53,472 bases of DNA. It comes from an uncultured Lachnospiraceae bacterium (GTDB taxonomy: Bacteria; Bacillota; Clostridia; Lachnospirales; Lachnospiraceae). The position numbers and the translations under genes were made by a program. Below, piece by piece: positions 1-7,762 of this stretch (position 1 is the first letter of the stretch; each line of letters opens with the position of its first letter). Under the pieces are notes generated by a model. The model was given only the letters and a program-made list of their open reading frames with translations, searched no databases and had not been told where the DNA came from. The stretch lies in the NCBI GenBank assembly GCA_902781455.1, contig CACZJF010000014.1:1-53472 (forward strand). Reading direction: 5' to 3'.

Positions 1-1
1 C

Positions 2-244
2 GAACAACATGACATCATGGAACTGCTGCACAGACGGAGGAAGAAGTCCTCAACAATCTTCTGCTCACAGTATGACCCCAGCGGTTGGTACGACCAGCTT
101 GGCGGTGATGACAGCCCTCTTGCCGAAGCTATCCTCGACCGTATCAAGCACGATGCCTATAAGATCAACATCGTTCCGACCGATCCTGCCAACTACCGGT
201 CCATGAGAGAAGTATACGGACTGGATCCAGCACTGAGCGAATAA
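2..244 (+). CDS. istB: IS21-family helper ATPase IstB, C-terminal part (cut by window start)
   Basis: The frame is open from the window edge and ends at TAA 244, giving about 80 residues. The segment with SQYDPSGWYDQL, then SPLAEAILDRI, KINI and a closing DPANYRSMREVYGL is the typical C-terminus of IstB, the AAA+ helper that works with the IstA transposase of IS21-like elements. The Walker motifs would lie upstream, outside the window. Family assignment rests on this recognisable tail. Whether the whole element is intact cannot be seen. The following gene reads in the same direction but is unrelated. Confidence 0.85.
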   Translation, partial: EQHDIMELLHRRRKKSSTIFCSQYDPSGWYDQLGGDDSPLAEAILDRIKHDAYKINIVPTDPANYRSMREVYGLDPALSE

Positions 245-414
245 TGTAACTTATTAACTGGCGCCCCATCCCGGATAAACTATTTCTCCGGGATGGCGGC
301 TCCGCCGCACTGATCACTTCCGGAATGACGATTTCCTTTGCCCGGACAGGTGATTTCCAAAACACCGGACAGGCGCTTTCAGCGCACCGGAATAATCAAG
401 TAAGGGAAAGGACT
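245..414. mobile_element. Probable 3' non-coding end of the IS21-like element
   Basis: Non-coding stretch between istB and the DUF434 gene. It holds a perfect 10-bp inverted repeat (CCATCCCGGA at 266-275, TCCGGGATGG at 287-296, 11-nt loop) and short ACCGGACAGG/CCCGGACAGG-like direct repeats at about 340-375, which resemble the multiple terminal repeats of IS21 ends. The exact element end cannot be fixed without the other end. Confidence 0.45.
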
Positions 415-1119
415 ATGGATGCGAAGCGTGGATATGTTCCTGAGGATGAGCGCAACTTTTCTGCAGAAGCAGTAGAGAAGATGAGAACGGCGTCCCGCCA
501 TATTTCCTGGCTGTTGGACGAGGGATATGATCTGAAACAGGCGACGGTTTTCGTAGGCAATCATTTCCTTCTTTCTGAGCGGCAGCGGCTTGCCATAATG
601 AGAAGCGTGGCTTCACGGCAGCAGATATTGGAGAGGAAAAGAAAACGGGTATCAATCGAAGCGCTTACAGGTAAGGAAGTATGGATTGATGGCTTTAACA
701 TCATTATCACACTGGAAGTTCTGCTGAGTGATTCCCTGCTATTTGTTTGTATGGATGAAGCTGTCCGTGATCTTGCCGCGCTTCGCGGAACATACCGGCT
801 GATACCGGAGACGACAGAAGCTGTGATGATGCTGTTTGATGTTCTGCAGGAAGCCAGGGTAAGTAAAGTGAACATTCTTCTGGACGAACCGGTTTCCAAT
901 TCCGGGAGGCTGAAGACACTGATAGCGGAGACTGCAGAAGGGAACTATGCTTTTGATCTGAATATTCAGATCTGCAGAGATGTGGACCGCACGCTTTATC
1001 AGAGGGAATATGTGATCACCTCGGATTCTATCATTCTGGATCATTGTGTCAGCTGGGTGAACCTGACGGCGGAATGCATGAAACGGAAAGGGAAGCACGG
1101 GATGCAGGTATCAGTTTGA
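415..1119 (+). CDS. DUF434 / DUF5616 family protein
   Basis: A 234-residue protein. I chose ATG 415 because AGGGAAAGGA lies just upstream; the frame stays open to 325, but that extension runs through IS-end DNA and has no ribosome site. The N-terminal ~65 residues are helical and match DUF434. The C-terminal part has WIDGFNIIIT, a run of acidic residues (MDEAVRDL, LLDEPVSNSGRL) and ITSDSIILDHC, matching the DUF5616 region. The spaced aspartates recall PIN-like nuclease folds, but that is inference. Function is unknown. It follows IS DNA directly, so its native promoter may have been displaced. Confidence 0.8.
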   Translation: MDAKRGYVPEDERNFSAEAVEKMRTASRHISWLLDEGYDLKQATVFVGNHFLLSERQRLAIMRSVASRQQILERKRKRVSIEALTGKEVWIDGFNIIITLEVLLSDSLLFVCMDEAVRDLAALRGTYRLIPETTEAVMMLFDVLQEARVSKVNILLDEPVSNSGRLKTLIAETAEGNYAFDLNIQICRDVDRTLYQREYVITSDSIILDHCVSWVNLTAECMKRKGKHGMQVSV

Positions 1120-1233
1120 TGGGGAGCGGTCAACAGAAATGGAATCTATTTTTGTCCGAAGCAACACGCCTTAAACTGTGATGCCATGCAAATAATGGAA
1201 AAGCCCCAGTGTGGGTCTGGAAAGGAGACAGGA

Positions 1234-1731
1234 ATGGAACGTCATATTGATATTCTGGAAAAGCAGGAGCAGATGCTGCGTTTTGATCATTTTACGCATA
1301 AGGACATTCTTGACCTTGGACTGTTCATGGTAGACCGCGCACAGCGCCTTGGTACCTGCGTTTCTGTTGCTGTCAGAACCGCAGAGGGGGCAGCTGTATT
1401 CCAGCATCTGCCTGACGGGACGGGAAAGAACAATGAGAACTGGATGCGGAGGAAGGCAAATACGGTTCTTATGATGGACTGCAGTTCTTTGCGTGCAGCT
1501 TACAATCTGGAGCGGTATCACGAAACACTGGAGGATCACGGATTAAGCCACGCAGACTATGCGCTTTGCGGTGGTGGTTTCCCTGCCCGGCTGAAGGATG
1601 GAACACTGGTCGGCGTGGTGACAGTTTCCAACCTCTACCATATTGCTGATCATGAGTTTGTCACACAGAGCCTTAGAGAATATCTGAATTGCCCGGAGTG
1701 TCCGGAGTATCCCTATACCATACCGGAGTGA
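1234..1731 (+). CDS. UPF0303 / HbpS-GlcG-like (heme-degrading domain) protein
   Basis: A 165-residue cytoplasmic protein. ATG 1234 follows GGAAAGGAGACAGGA; upstream codons in the same frame from 1186 lack a ribosome site. The order TFxxxDxxDLG-like start (FTHKDILDLGLFMVDRAQ), CVSVAVRTAEGAAVFQHLPDG, WMRRKANTV, and the Gly-rich YALCGGGFPARLKDGTLVG followed by VGVVTVSNL is the UPF0303 pattern, a HbpS/GlcG-like alpha-beta fold linked to heme or small-molecule binding in some relatives. The biological role here is not determined. It stands alone between DUF434 and a convergent operon. Confidence 0.8.
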   Translation: MERHIDILEKQEQMLRFDHFTHKDILDLGLFMVDRAQRLGTCVSVAVRTAEGAAVFQHLPDGTGKNNENWMRRKANTVLMMDCSSLRAAYNLERYHETLEDHGLSHADYALCGGGFPARLKDGTLVGVVTVSNLYHIADHEFVTQSLREYLNCPECPEYPYTIPE

Positions 1732-1752
1732 ATGTGATCACAGCATCGGTAG

Positions 1753-1839
1753 ATGCTCACATTTCTGGCATTTGCGTACGGGCTTCCCGTCATGCTTCTG
1801 TTTCAGGTGATTGCGTTCCTGGTGGTGAGAATCCTCTGA
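1753..1839 (+). CDS. Possible 28-residue hydrophobic peptide
   Basis: ATG 1753 to TGA 1839 encodes MLTFLAFAYGLPVMLLFQ and a hydrophobic end VIAFLVVRIL, one membrane helix. A stop codon lies directly before the ATG and the ribosome site is weak. It may be a membrane micropeptide or the tail of a lost membrane protein. Confidence 0.25.
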   Translation: MLTFLAFAYGLPVMLLFQVIAFLVVRIL

Positions 1840-1862
1840 ATAAGATGTGTCAAAGCAAAAGG

Positions 1863-2804
1863 CTATGTGTAAAAATCAAGATTCAGCCGCATCTGCGGAT
1901 CGATCCAGCTGACCTGTTTCGCCTGGTGGATCACATCCCCCGGCAGTTCATGACCGATCAGGAAAGGGGAGCTTGGATCGTGCATCCTTAAATTGCGCAG
2001 CACGGTGTTCTTTTCCGCATTCGCATAGCAGTAGCGGCAGAGATGGCCGCAGGTATTATAAGCGCCGATATCTCCCGTGAGATAGCAGGCGCATTCTTTT
2101 CGGTTATTGGGATTCGGCGGCACTTTGAGATTCTGGCCGATTGCTGTCTCAAATGTCCTGACTGTCATGCATCCGGAACAGTCTGCGCCGAGGGCTTCAA
2201 GAGATCTGCTTTCTCCACAGGGCTTTATAACCATATTGTGTTTTTTGCCGATTTCAACGAAAGAAGCGGTGAGCGTCAACTGATCCTTCATCGGAACCCG
2301 TTTTGCTTCAGGATAATTCTGTTTCACTTTTTCATACAGATCAATAAAGCTGATGACACAGGCTGATGTGAACCCGGAAAGTTTTGCAGCCATGTAAGAG
2401 AAGGCTTCGATATGACGATCAACCGTCCAGGTATCGTCGATCAGGATCGGATCGTAACGCCAGCAGATGGAGTCGATGCCAACCTCTTCCGACAGACGGC
2501 GAAAGGTATCCATGACTGCGTTTTTGTCTGGCACTTTCGGTTCGATCTCTTTTCCATAAGGTGTGATAGTCACAAACCAATATTGACCGTAATCTTTCAG
2601 AAGATCCATGTACTTCAGCATCGGAGCCGGGTTCTTGGAACAGAAACCGATCATGTCCACAACGGAAGGATCCAGTTCATATCGTGTTATGGATGCAGGA
2701 TTGTAGGGATTGCGTACAAGAACAAAACCTTCCTTCAGCCGGTTTGCAAACCAGTCGGAATAGAAGGCTGGGATATCTGTTCTCATGCCTGTCTGGATGA
2801 TCAT
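1863..2804 (-). CDS. DUF1848 family protein with C-terminal radical-SAM-like Cys cluster
   Basis: A 313-residue protein. The N-terminal ~220 residues are TIM-barrel-like (MIIQTGMRTDIPAFYSDWF, VDMIGFCSKNPAPML, ICWRYDPILI). The C-terminal part holds many cysteines, CSGCMT then CACYLTGDIGAYNTC and CGHLCRYCYAN, i.e. CxxxCxxC. In DUF1848 this cluster is known to resemble the [4Fe-4S] motif of radical-SAM enzymes, but it sits at the C-terminus instead of the N-terminus. GGGAGAAT precedes ATG 2804, inside the end of the upstream YolD-like gene. The two are 2 nt apart and share one SOS-type promoter. A repair or nucleotide-modifying role is inferred from that context only. Confidence 0.85.
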   Translation of the reverse strand: MIIQTGMRTDIPAFYSDWFANRLKEGFVLVRNPYNPASITRYELDPSVVDMIGFCSKNPAPMLKYMDLLKDYGQYWFVTITPYGKEIEPKVPDKNAVMDTFRRLSEEVGIDSICWRYDPILIDDTWTVDRHIEAFSYMAAKLSGFTSACVISFIDLYEKVKQNYPEAKRVPMKDQLTLTASFVEIGKKHNMVIKPCGESRSLEALGADCSGCMTVRTFETAIGQNLKVPPNPNNRKECACYLTGDIGAYNTCGHLCRYCYANAEKNTVLRNLRMHDPSSPFLIGHELPGDVIHQAKQVSWIDPQMRLNLDFYT

Positions 2805-2806
2805 TC

Positions 2807-3355
2807 TTATTCTCCCGGCATATCAGGAAAGCTCTTCCGCCCGAAGTTCCCATCAATTTCCCATATGTCATCAAAGGGGATCGACACTTCTCCATCAGAG
2901 GTTTTGATCCGGATGGAATGCGGGTCTACATGAAGGACCGTTCCGCTGTGTTCCCTGTACTGTCCGCCGTGGCCGTACCAGTCATTCTCACTGTCTGTAC
3001 AGGATTCGAAACAGGTGATGGTCACGGCAGGAGCATTCTTCCTTGCTTCATGGCTATTATAGGTGAGAGAGCGCAGAAAGGACAGCTTCCGGTTCAATAC
3101 CTCCACTTCTCCATCAGAGAGAACTTTCCGCTCACAATACAGTACTTCCTTACCGGCGATTCTTTCGTCAAAACCATACAGTGCGTCAAACGGGGCAAAG
3201 ATCTTCGCCCAGTGACTGGCCGGCATCGGCGGGTGTCTGATTAAGAAGGGGTCGTACCCTTCATGCTTCGGCCTGCCGCGTCTGAGAATCTCCTTGTATC
3301 TGAAACCGGCTGGCATATTCATAAAGCCGATCATCGGATATGCTGCTGCAGTCAT
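2807..3355 (-). CDS. YolD-like protein, SOS-regulated
   Basis: A 182-residue protein. I chose ATG 3355 because a strong AGGGAGGTGA lies at 3361-3370; a longer frame to 3421 would place the start inside the operator. The core AKIFAPFDALYGFDERI is the YolD signature (usually KWAPFDALTGF). The C-terminal HSGTVLHVDPHSIRIKTSDG followed by ISIPFDDIW-like residues is the small beta-barrel half of the family. YolD proteins of Bacillus sit in SOS operons with Y-family polymerases; here the partner is DUF1848. The first gene of the two-gene operon, it lies under two LexA boxes. The molecular function of YolD is not established. Confidence 0.85.
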   Translation of the reverse strand: MTAAAYPMIGFMNMPAGFRYKEILRRGRPKHEGYDPFLIRHPPMPASHWAKIFAPFDALYGFDERIAGKEVLYCERKVLSDGEVEVLNRKLSFLRSLTYNSHEARKNAPAVTITCFESCTDSENDWYGHGGQYREHSGTVLHVDPHSIRIKTSDGEVSIPFDDIWEIDGNFGRKSFPDMPGE

Positions 3356-3401
3356 CTGTATCACCTCCCTGTACAAAGCTGTGGAAAAGTTGTGCCTGGC
3401 A

Positions 3402-3415
3402 GGAACGGATGTTCG
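3402..3415. promoter_or_regulatory. LexA (SOS/DinR) box B, just downstream of the start site
   Basis: Read on the minus strand the site is CGAACATCCGTTCC, again GAAC-N4-GTTC with the flanking C and C of the consensus. It covers about +5 to +18. Its centre is 34 bp from box A, close to three helical turns, which would allow cooperative binding of two LexA dimers on one face. Confidence 0.8.
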
Positions 3416-3426
3416 GTGCATGATCT

Positions 3427-3455
3427 GTTATATCACGAACGGACGTTCTGGTCAA
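3427..3455 (-). promoter_or_regulatory. Promoter of the YolD-DUF1848 operon
   Basis: Read on the minus strand: -35 TTGACC (3455-3450), 17-nt spacer, -10 TATAAC (3432-3427). Transcription would start near 3420, giving a leader of about 65 nt before ATG 3355. The spacer is almost filled by a LexA box. Confidence 0.8.
3436..3449. promoter_or_regulatory. LexA (SOS/DinR) box A, inside the promoter spacer
   Basis: CGAACGGACGTTCT matches the Gram-positive LexA consensus CGAACRNRYGTTYC at every position but one of the outermost. It lies between the -35 and -10 elements, the position expected for direct steric repression. Confidence 0.85.
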
Positions 3456-3598
3456 CCAGGTCGTAGAAAATGGATAAGAGGGGGACTTACGAGGCAGCTA
3501 TGAATACGATCAAAGATGTTTCACCGGTCGTTTATATGCTATGATAGAATACAACAAAGAAGGAAAAAGTGTTGAGAAAAGTATAAGAGAGGTGAAGT

Positions 3599-4267
3599 AT
3601 GACACTGCAGGAAGCAATTGATGCCCGGCATTCTGTGCGGGCATATAAGACGGATCCGATTCCGGAGGAGATCAGAGAAAAACTCGATGCGTTTGTTAAG
3701 GAGTGCAACAAGGAAGGGGATCTTCATATCTCCATCCGCTATGATGACCCGGCCGGCTTTGACTCCAGGCTTGCGCATTACGGCAGTTTCCGGAATGTCC
3801 GGAACTACATTGTGCTTGCGGGAGAGAAGGGGCCAGACTTTAATTTCAGGTGCGGATATTATGGAGAAAAGATTGTCCTGTTTGCGCAGCAGCTTGGTTT
3901 GAATACCTGTTGGACAGCACTCACATTCAACAAGAAAAAGGTGAAGGAGCTGATTGATCCACAAGATACCCTGTGCATGGTAATTGCGCTTGGCTATGGG
4001 GAAACGCAGGGGATAGCGCATAAGAGCAAGGGTATCTCCGATGTGGTTGCAAGCAGGGGCGATATGCCGGAATGGTTCCGTCTGGGTGTGGAGGCGGCCC
4101 TGAAGGCTCCGACCGCCGTGAACCAGCAGAAGTTTGCATTCGGCATGAAGGACGGAGCGCCTGCGGTTATGGTGAAGGGGTTCGGCGGGTATACGAAAGT
4201 AGACCTCGGGATTGTGGCGTATCACTTCGAGACCGGCTCCGGCAGGAAAATCAGTTATCACGCATAA
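3599..4267 (+). CDS. Nitroreductase-family protein (TM_nitroreductase type)
   Basis: A 222-residue flavoprotein. AGAGGTGAAGT precedes ATG 3599. The start LQEAIDARHSVRAYKTDPIP is the FMN-binding N-terminus of nitroreductases, and the RYDD, YYGEKIVLFAQQLGLNTCW and APTAVNQQKF segments match the two-repeat 'putative TM nitroreductase' branch. It probably reduces quinones, nitro compounds or flavins with NAD(P)H; the substrate cannot be read. It is divergent from the SOS operon, whose LexA boxes lie 150-200 bp upstream. Confidence 0.88.
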   Translation: MTLQEAIDARHSVRAYKTDPIPEEIREKLDAFVKECNKEGDLHISIRYDDPAGFDSRLAHYGSFRNVRNYIVLAGEKGPDFNFRCGYYGEKIVLFAQQLGLNTCWTALTFNKKKVKELIDPQDTLCMVIALGYGETQGIAHKSKGISDVVASRGDMPEWFRLGVEAALKAPTAVNQQKFAFGMKDGAPAVMVKGFGGYTKVDLGIVAYHFETGSGRKISYHA

Positions 4268-4276
4268 GGATATCCT

Positions 4277-4766
4277 TCACCCCGGGAGAAGCCCTTCCAG
4301 CGTTTCGAACAGTACATCCGGGTCCACCGGTTTGCTCAGGTGGGCATTCAGGCCTGCCTGCATACTTTGCTGCACATCCTCATCAAATGCATTTGCTGTT
4401 AATGCGATGATGGGGATTTTTTTTGCGTCAGCGCGGTTCATGGACCGGATTCAATGCGGCTCATGTCAAGAATGTCGTTGATGATGCTGAGCAGATGCTG
4501 GGCTGACAGCCCGATCTTCTCAAGATACTCCCGTGTCTTTTCAGGAAGGTCGGGATCGCTCAGGGCGATCTTGTCCAGTCCGATGATTGCATTCATGGGA
4601 GTGCGGATTTCATGGCTCATATTGGACAGGAAAGCGGTCTTGGCCTTGTTGGTCTGATTGGCCTCTTCCAGCGCAACACTCAGCGATTCCTGCTGATGCG
4701 CCAGCTGCTGCATCAGTTCTTTTTCCCTGTGAGAATTTCTCTTTACCGGCCGGATCTCCTCCTTGT
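4277..4766 (-). pseudogene. Remnant of a hybrid histidine kinase / response regulator
   Basis: Reading the minus strand, 4766 to 4438 encodes a coiled-coil linker ([15 protein letters not shown]) and a HisKA dimerisation helix with [16 protein letters not shown] and [16 protein letters not shown]; the phospho-acceptor His is present. The frame then stops at TGA 4438. In another frame, directly downstream, 4438 to 4277 encodes the end of a receiver domain (IPIIALTANAFDEDV, LNAHLSKPVDPDVLFETL). The whole ATPase domain and most of the receiver are missing, and no start codon remains at the 5' side. This is an internal deletion of a BarA-type hybrid kinase. Very unlikely to be functional. Confidence 0.85.
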
Positions 4767-4892
4767 ATGATCATCATATGAGGGAGTACACTGTTATTAA
4801 ATCTTATGACGTCTTCTTTGATTTCAGGGAAGACACGGATCGATACAGATAAGCTGCCGAAACGGTGGCAAAGACATGGAACGGACAGAGCA

Positions 4893-5669
4893 ATGGTGAA
4901 CAAAGAGAGAGCAGAGCAGACATTTCTGGAGTACGCTTCCCACTATAACATGGAGGATCCGAAGATCCGTCTGAAAGTGGGACATACCCTGCGTGTTGCC
5001 GGGCTGTGCGAACGGATCGCCGGGAGCCTGGACCTTAATCCGGAGGAGAAAGATCTTGCGTGGATGATCGGGCTGCTTCATGACATCGGTCGGTTTGAGC
5101 AGGTGAGGATCTACCATACGTTCCGGGATGCGGAGTCTGTCAATCATGCGCAGTTCAGTGCGGATCTTCTGTTTCGTGACGGAATGATCCGGGATTATAC
5201 TGCTGTGAGTGACCGGGACCGGATCATGGAAACCGCGATCCGGTACCATAACGCATACCGCCTGCCGGAATCCTTGACAGAGCAGGAGGGGACATACAGT
5301 CAGATCCTGCGGGACGCGGACAAGATCGATATCCTCAGGGTGAACCGGGAAACGCCGATGACACAGATCTACAATCTTCCGGAGGAAGCGTTCCTGACTT
5401 CCGGGATCTCTGATCCTGTATATGAAGATATGCTTGCACACAGGGACGTCAACCGGGCGAACTCCAGAACGGGCGTCGACTTTCTGATGGGACATATCGC
5501 ATTTGTATTTGGCCTGGTATTCCCGATCAGTTTCCGGATTGTGGAGGAACAGGGATATCTGGAACAGATGCTTGCCTTCGAGAGCAGAAATGAGAGAACC
5601 AGGGAACGGATGGACCGGATCCGGAAGGAAGTCAGAGATTATATCCGGAAAAAGCGTGAAGTGTCATAA
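4893..5669 (+). CDS. HD-domain phosphohydrolase
   Basis: A 258-residue protein. An in-frame ATG at 4806 exists, but ATG 4893 (MVNKERAEQTF) gives the family-like start; the upstream site is a weak GGACAGAG, so the start is uncertain. The metal-binding H...HD...D pattern is visible: VGHTLRVAGLCERIA, GLLHDIGRFEQ, then ETAIRYHN and ILRDADKIDIL. Such HD proteins hydrolyse phosphates from nucleotides or second messengers; the substrate is unknown. It may be co-transcribed with the downstream macrodomain gene. Confidence 0.82.
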   Translation: MVNKERAEQTFLEYASHYNMEDPKIRLKVGHTLRVAGLCERIAGSLDLNPEEKDLAWMIGLLHDIGRFEQVRIYHTFRDAESVNHAQFSADLLFRDGMIRDYTAVSDRDRIMETAIRYHNAYRLPESLTEQEGTYSQILRDADKIDILRVNRETPMTQIYNLPEEAFLTSGISDPVYEDMLAHRDVNRANSRTGVDFLMGHIAFVFGLVFPISFRIVEEQGYLEQMLAFESRNERTRERMDRIRKEVRDYIRKKREVS

Positions 5670-5780
5670 CGAGTCGATGACGCCACAAGAACGGTATGAA
5701 CGTTTTCGAAAAAGCACGTCATTCACCAGGTAAGGGAATATGCCGGTACGATGTATGACATGAGAGATGGAGGAGCCTTT

Positions 5781-6296
5781 ATGGATACCATAATCAGAAA
5801 CATACAGGGAGACATCACGAAAGTGGATTCTGCGGAAGCAATTGTGAATGCCGCGAATAATTCTCTGCTGGGCGGCGGTGGTGTGGACGGCGCGATCCAC
5901 CGTGCCGCCGGTCCGAAGCTGCTGGAAGAATGCAGAACACTGCATGGGTGCAGGACAGGGGAGGCAAAACTGACGGGTGCGTACAACCTTCCCTGCAAAT
6001 ATGTCATCCATACGGTTGGCCCCATATGGAGGGGAGGATACATGCATGAGCCGGAGCTGCTTGCGGATTGCTACCGGAACTCCCTGAAGACAGCGGTAGA
6101 GCATGAGATCCGCAGTGTGGCATTTCCGTCCATCTCAACAGGCGTCTACAGTTACCCTGTTGAGGATGCTGCGGAGATTGCGGTTCATACAGTAAGGCAG
6201 TTCGTCCGGGATCACCCCGGCAAACTGGATCTGGTAGAGTGGGTGCTGTTCGACAGGTACACTTATGAGGCATATGAGAATGCGCTGCATGTATGA
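5781..6296 (+). CDS. Macrodomain protein, O-acetyl-ADP-ribose deacetylase (YmdB-like)
   Basis: A 171-residue single macrodomain. ATG 5781 lies 7 nt after GGAGG; a longer frame from 5751 has no comparable site. Motifs in order: [20 protein letters not shown], the glycine loop [42 protein letters not shown] split across residues ~65-90, and [12 protein letters not shown] for the diphosphate loop. These are the ADP-ribose-binding and catalytic parts of MacroD/YmdB enzymes, which remove acetyl groups from O-acetyl-ADP-ribose or ADP-ribose from proteins. A second, larger macrodomain gene lies at 23.4 kb. Confidence 0.9.
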   Translation: MDTIIRNIQGDITKVDSAEAIVNAANNSLLGGGGVDGAIHRAAGPKLLEECRTLHGCRTGEAKLTGAYNLPCKYVIHTVGPIWRGGYMHEPELLADCYRNSLKTAVEHEIRSVAFPSISTGVYSYPVEDAAEIAVHTVRQFVRDHPGKLDLVEWVLFDRYTYEAYENALHV

Positions 6297-6359
6297 ACTC
6301 GGACATGCACGCCTGAGGCCTGGAAGATCTGGCAGTAACCGGGAAGGAGATGAGGACAC

Positions 6360-7007
6360 ATGATCAGGCATCTGTATGGAGAGAAGTCTTCTTCCAGAAT
6401 TCTGATTCAGATGGTAGATGACCATGATCTGTCTGTGATGGACAGTGAAGTCAGGCTGATCCGGGAGATGGCAGGAGAGGATTTTCTCCTGATTGCCATG
6501 AAGGTTGAAAGCTGGAATCATGATCTGACGCCCTGGGGAGCGAAGGCTGTTTTCGGATCGGAGGACTTCGGGGACGGCGCGGAGGAAACGCTGAAGGCTG
6601 TTCTGGATGAACTGCATTCGTATGACAGCCGGAAGAAGTTTTATATCGGCGGTTATTCCCTGGCGGGACTGTTCGCCCTGTGGAGCGTTTACCGGACAGA
6701 TGTCTTTTCCGGAGCGGCCTGTGCGTCTCCTTCCGTATGGTATCCCGGCTTTTCAGACTTTGCAGAAAACCATGAGATCCATACAGGCTCTGTATATCTC
6801 AGCCTTGGAGACCGTGAGGAAAAGACCAGAAACAGCGTTATGGCAACCGTTGGGGAGAAGATTCGAAACACGCATGCGCTCCTGTGCGGCAGGGGTGTGT
6901 CCTGCACATTGGAATGGAATCCGGGCAATCATTTCCGGGATCCGGATCTGAGGACAGCAAAGGCATTTGCCTGGGTAATGAGAAACGATGGAAAGGAGTT
7001 TATATGA
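6360..7007 (+). CDS. Alpha/beta-hydrolase esterase-like protein
   Basis: A 215-residue protein; GGAAGGAGATG lies upstream of ATG 6360. FYIGGYSLAGLFALW contains the nucleophile elbow GxSxAG of the esterase D / Fes-like family, SVWYPGFSDF follows, and GNHFRDPDLRTAKAF supplies the likely catalytic His. No signal peptide, so it acts in the cytoplasm. The substrate is not evident. The stop codon overlaps the ATG of the next gene (ATGA), so the two are translationally coupled. Confidence 0.8.
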   Translation: MIRHLYGEKSSSRILIQMVDDHDLSVMDSEVRLIREMAGEDFLLIAMKVESWNHDLTPWGAKAVFGSEDFGDGAEETLKAVLDELHSYDSRKKFYIGGYSLAGLFALWSVYRTDVFSGAACASPSVWYPGFSDFAENHEIHTGSVYLSLGDREEKTRNSVMATVGEKIRNTHALLCGRGVSCTLEWNPGNHFRDPDLRTAKAFAWVMRNDGKEFI

Positions 7008-7729
7008 ACTGGAAAGGGAAAACGGCGATCGTGACGGGTGCTTCCGGCGGAATCGGAAGCGCGGTCTGTGAAAAGCTTGCTTCGCTGCAGATGAATCAGG
7101 TGATCACTGGCAGAAAGATGGACGTGCTTGAAAAATTATCTGCCAAGGCGTGCGGCCTGGGCGCTGAAGTGATGGCCTGTGCCGGTGATGTCACGGACAG
7201 TGCTTTCCGGAAGAGCCTGGTTCAGAATGCGGTGGAGCGTTTCGGCAGCCTGGACGTCGTGATTAATTGCGCCGGCATCGCGCAGAACCAGCACTTTGAG
7301 GAAGTCACGGAAGAAGACTATGACCGGATCATGAACCTGAACGCGAAGGCTCCTTATTTCCTTTGCCAGACGGCACTGCCGGAGCTGAGAAAGTCCTCCT
7401 GCGCGACGATTATCAACATTACCTCCGTAGTTGCGCACAAGGGTTATCCTTTCCAGAGCGCGTACGCTGCGAGCAAGCATGCGCTGGCGGGCTTTTCCAA
7501 GTCCCTCGCGAATGAGGTGTACAAAGAGAACATCCGGGTGCACCTGATCAGCCCGGGCGGGGTGTATACGCCCATGGTGGCACTGGCGAGGCCGGACCTG
7601 ACGCCAGATATGGTCAGCCTGCCCGAAGACATCGCGAACATCGCTGCATTTTATCTGGAGATGAGAGATGCCAATGCGATTGTCGATGAGATTCAGGTTC
7701 ACCGTTCAGGCAAGGAGCCGTTTGCGTAA
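7004..7729 (+). CDS. Short-chain dehydrogenase/reductase (SDR)
   Basis: A 241-residue classical SDR. ATG 7004 overlaps the esterase stop and follows GGAAAGGAG. The NAD(P)-binding TGASGGIGSAV is at residues ~11-20, NCAGIAQN at ~90, the catalytic Ser in NITSVV and the YxxxK motif in YAASKHALAG. The C-terminal ISPGGVYTPMV loop is also typical. Its position in a run with an esterase and an omega-amidase suggests minor carbonyl or acid metabolism, but the substrate is not known. Confidence 0.9.
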   Translation: MNWKGKTAIVTGASGGIGSAVCEKLASLQMNQVITGRKMDVLEKLSAKACGLGAEVMACAGDVTDSAFRKSLVQNAVERFGSLDVVINCAGIAQNQHFEEVTEEDYDRIMNLNAKAPYFLCQTALPELRKSSCATIINITSVVAHKGYPFQSAYAASKHALAGFSKSLANEVYKENIRVHLISPGGVYTPMVALARPDLTPDMVSLPEDIANIAAFYLEMRDANAIVDEIQVHRSGKEPFA

Positions 7730-7762
7730 GAAACGAAAAGAGCAGGAAGGGAAGGCCGGCGA

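Noticed and set aside
325-414. Longer start of the DUF434 protein
   Set aside because: The extra 30 residues come from IS-end DNA and there is no ribosome site at 325.
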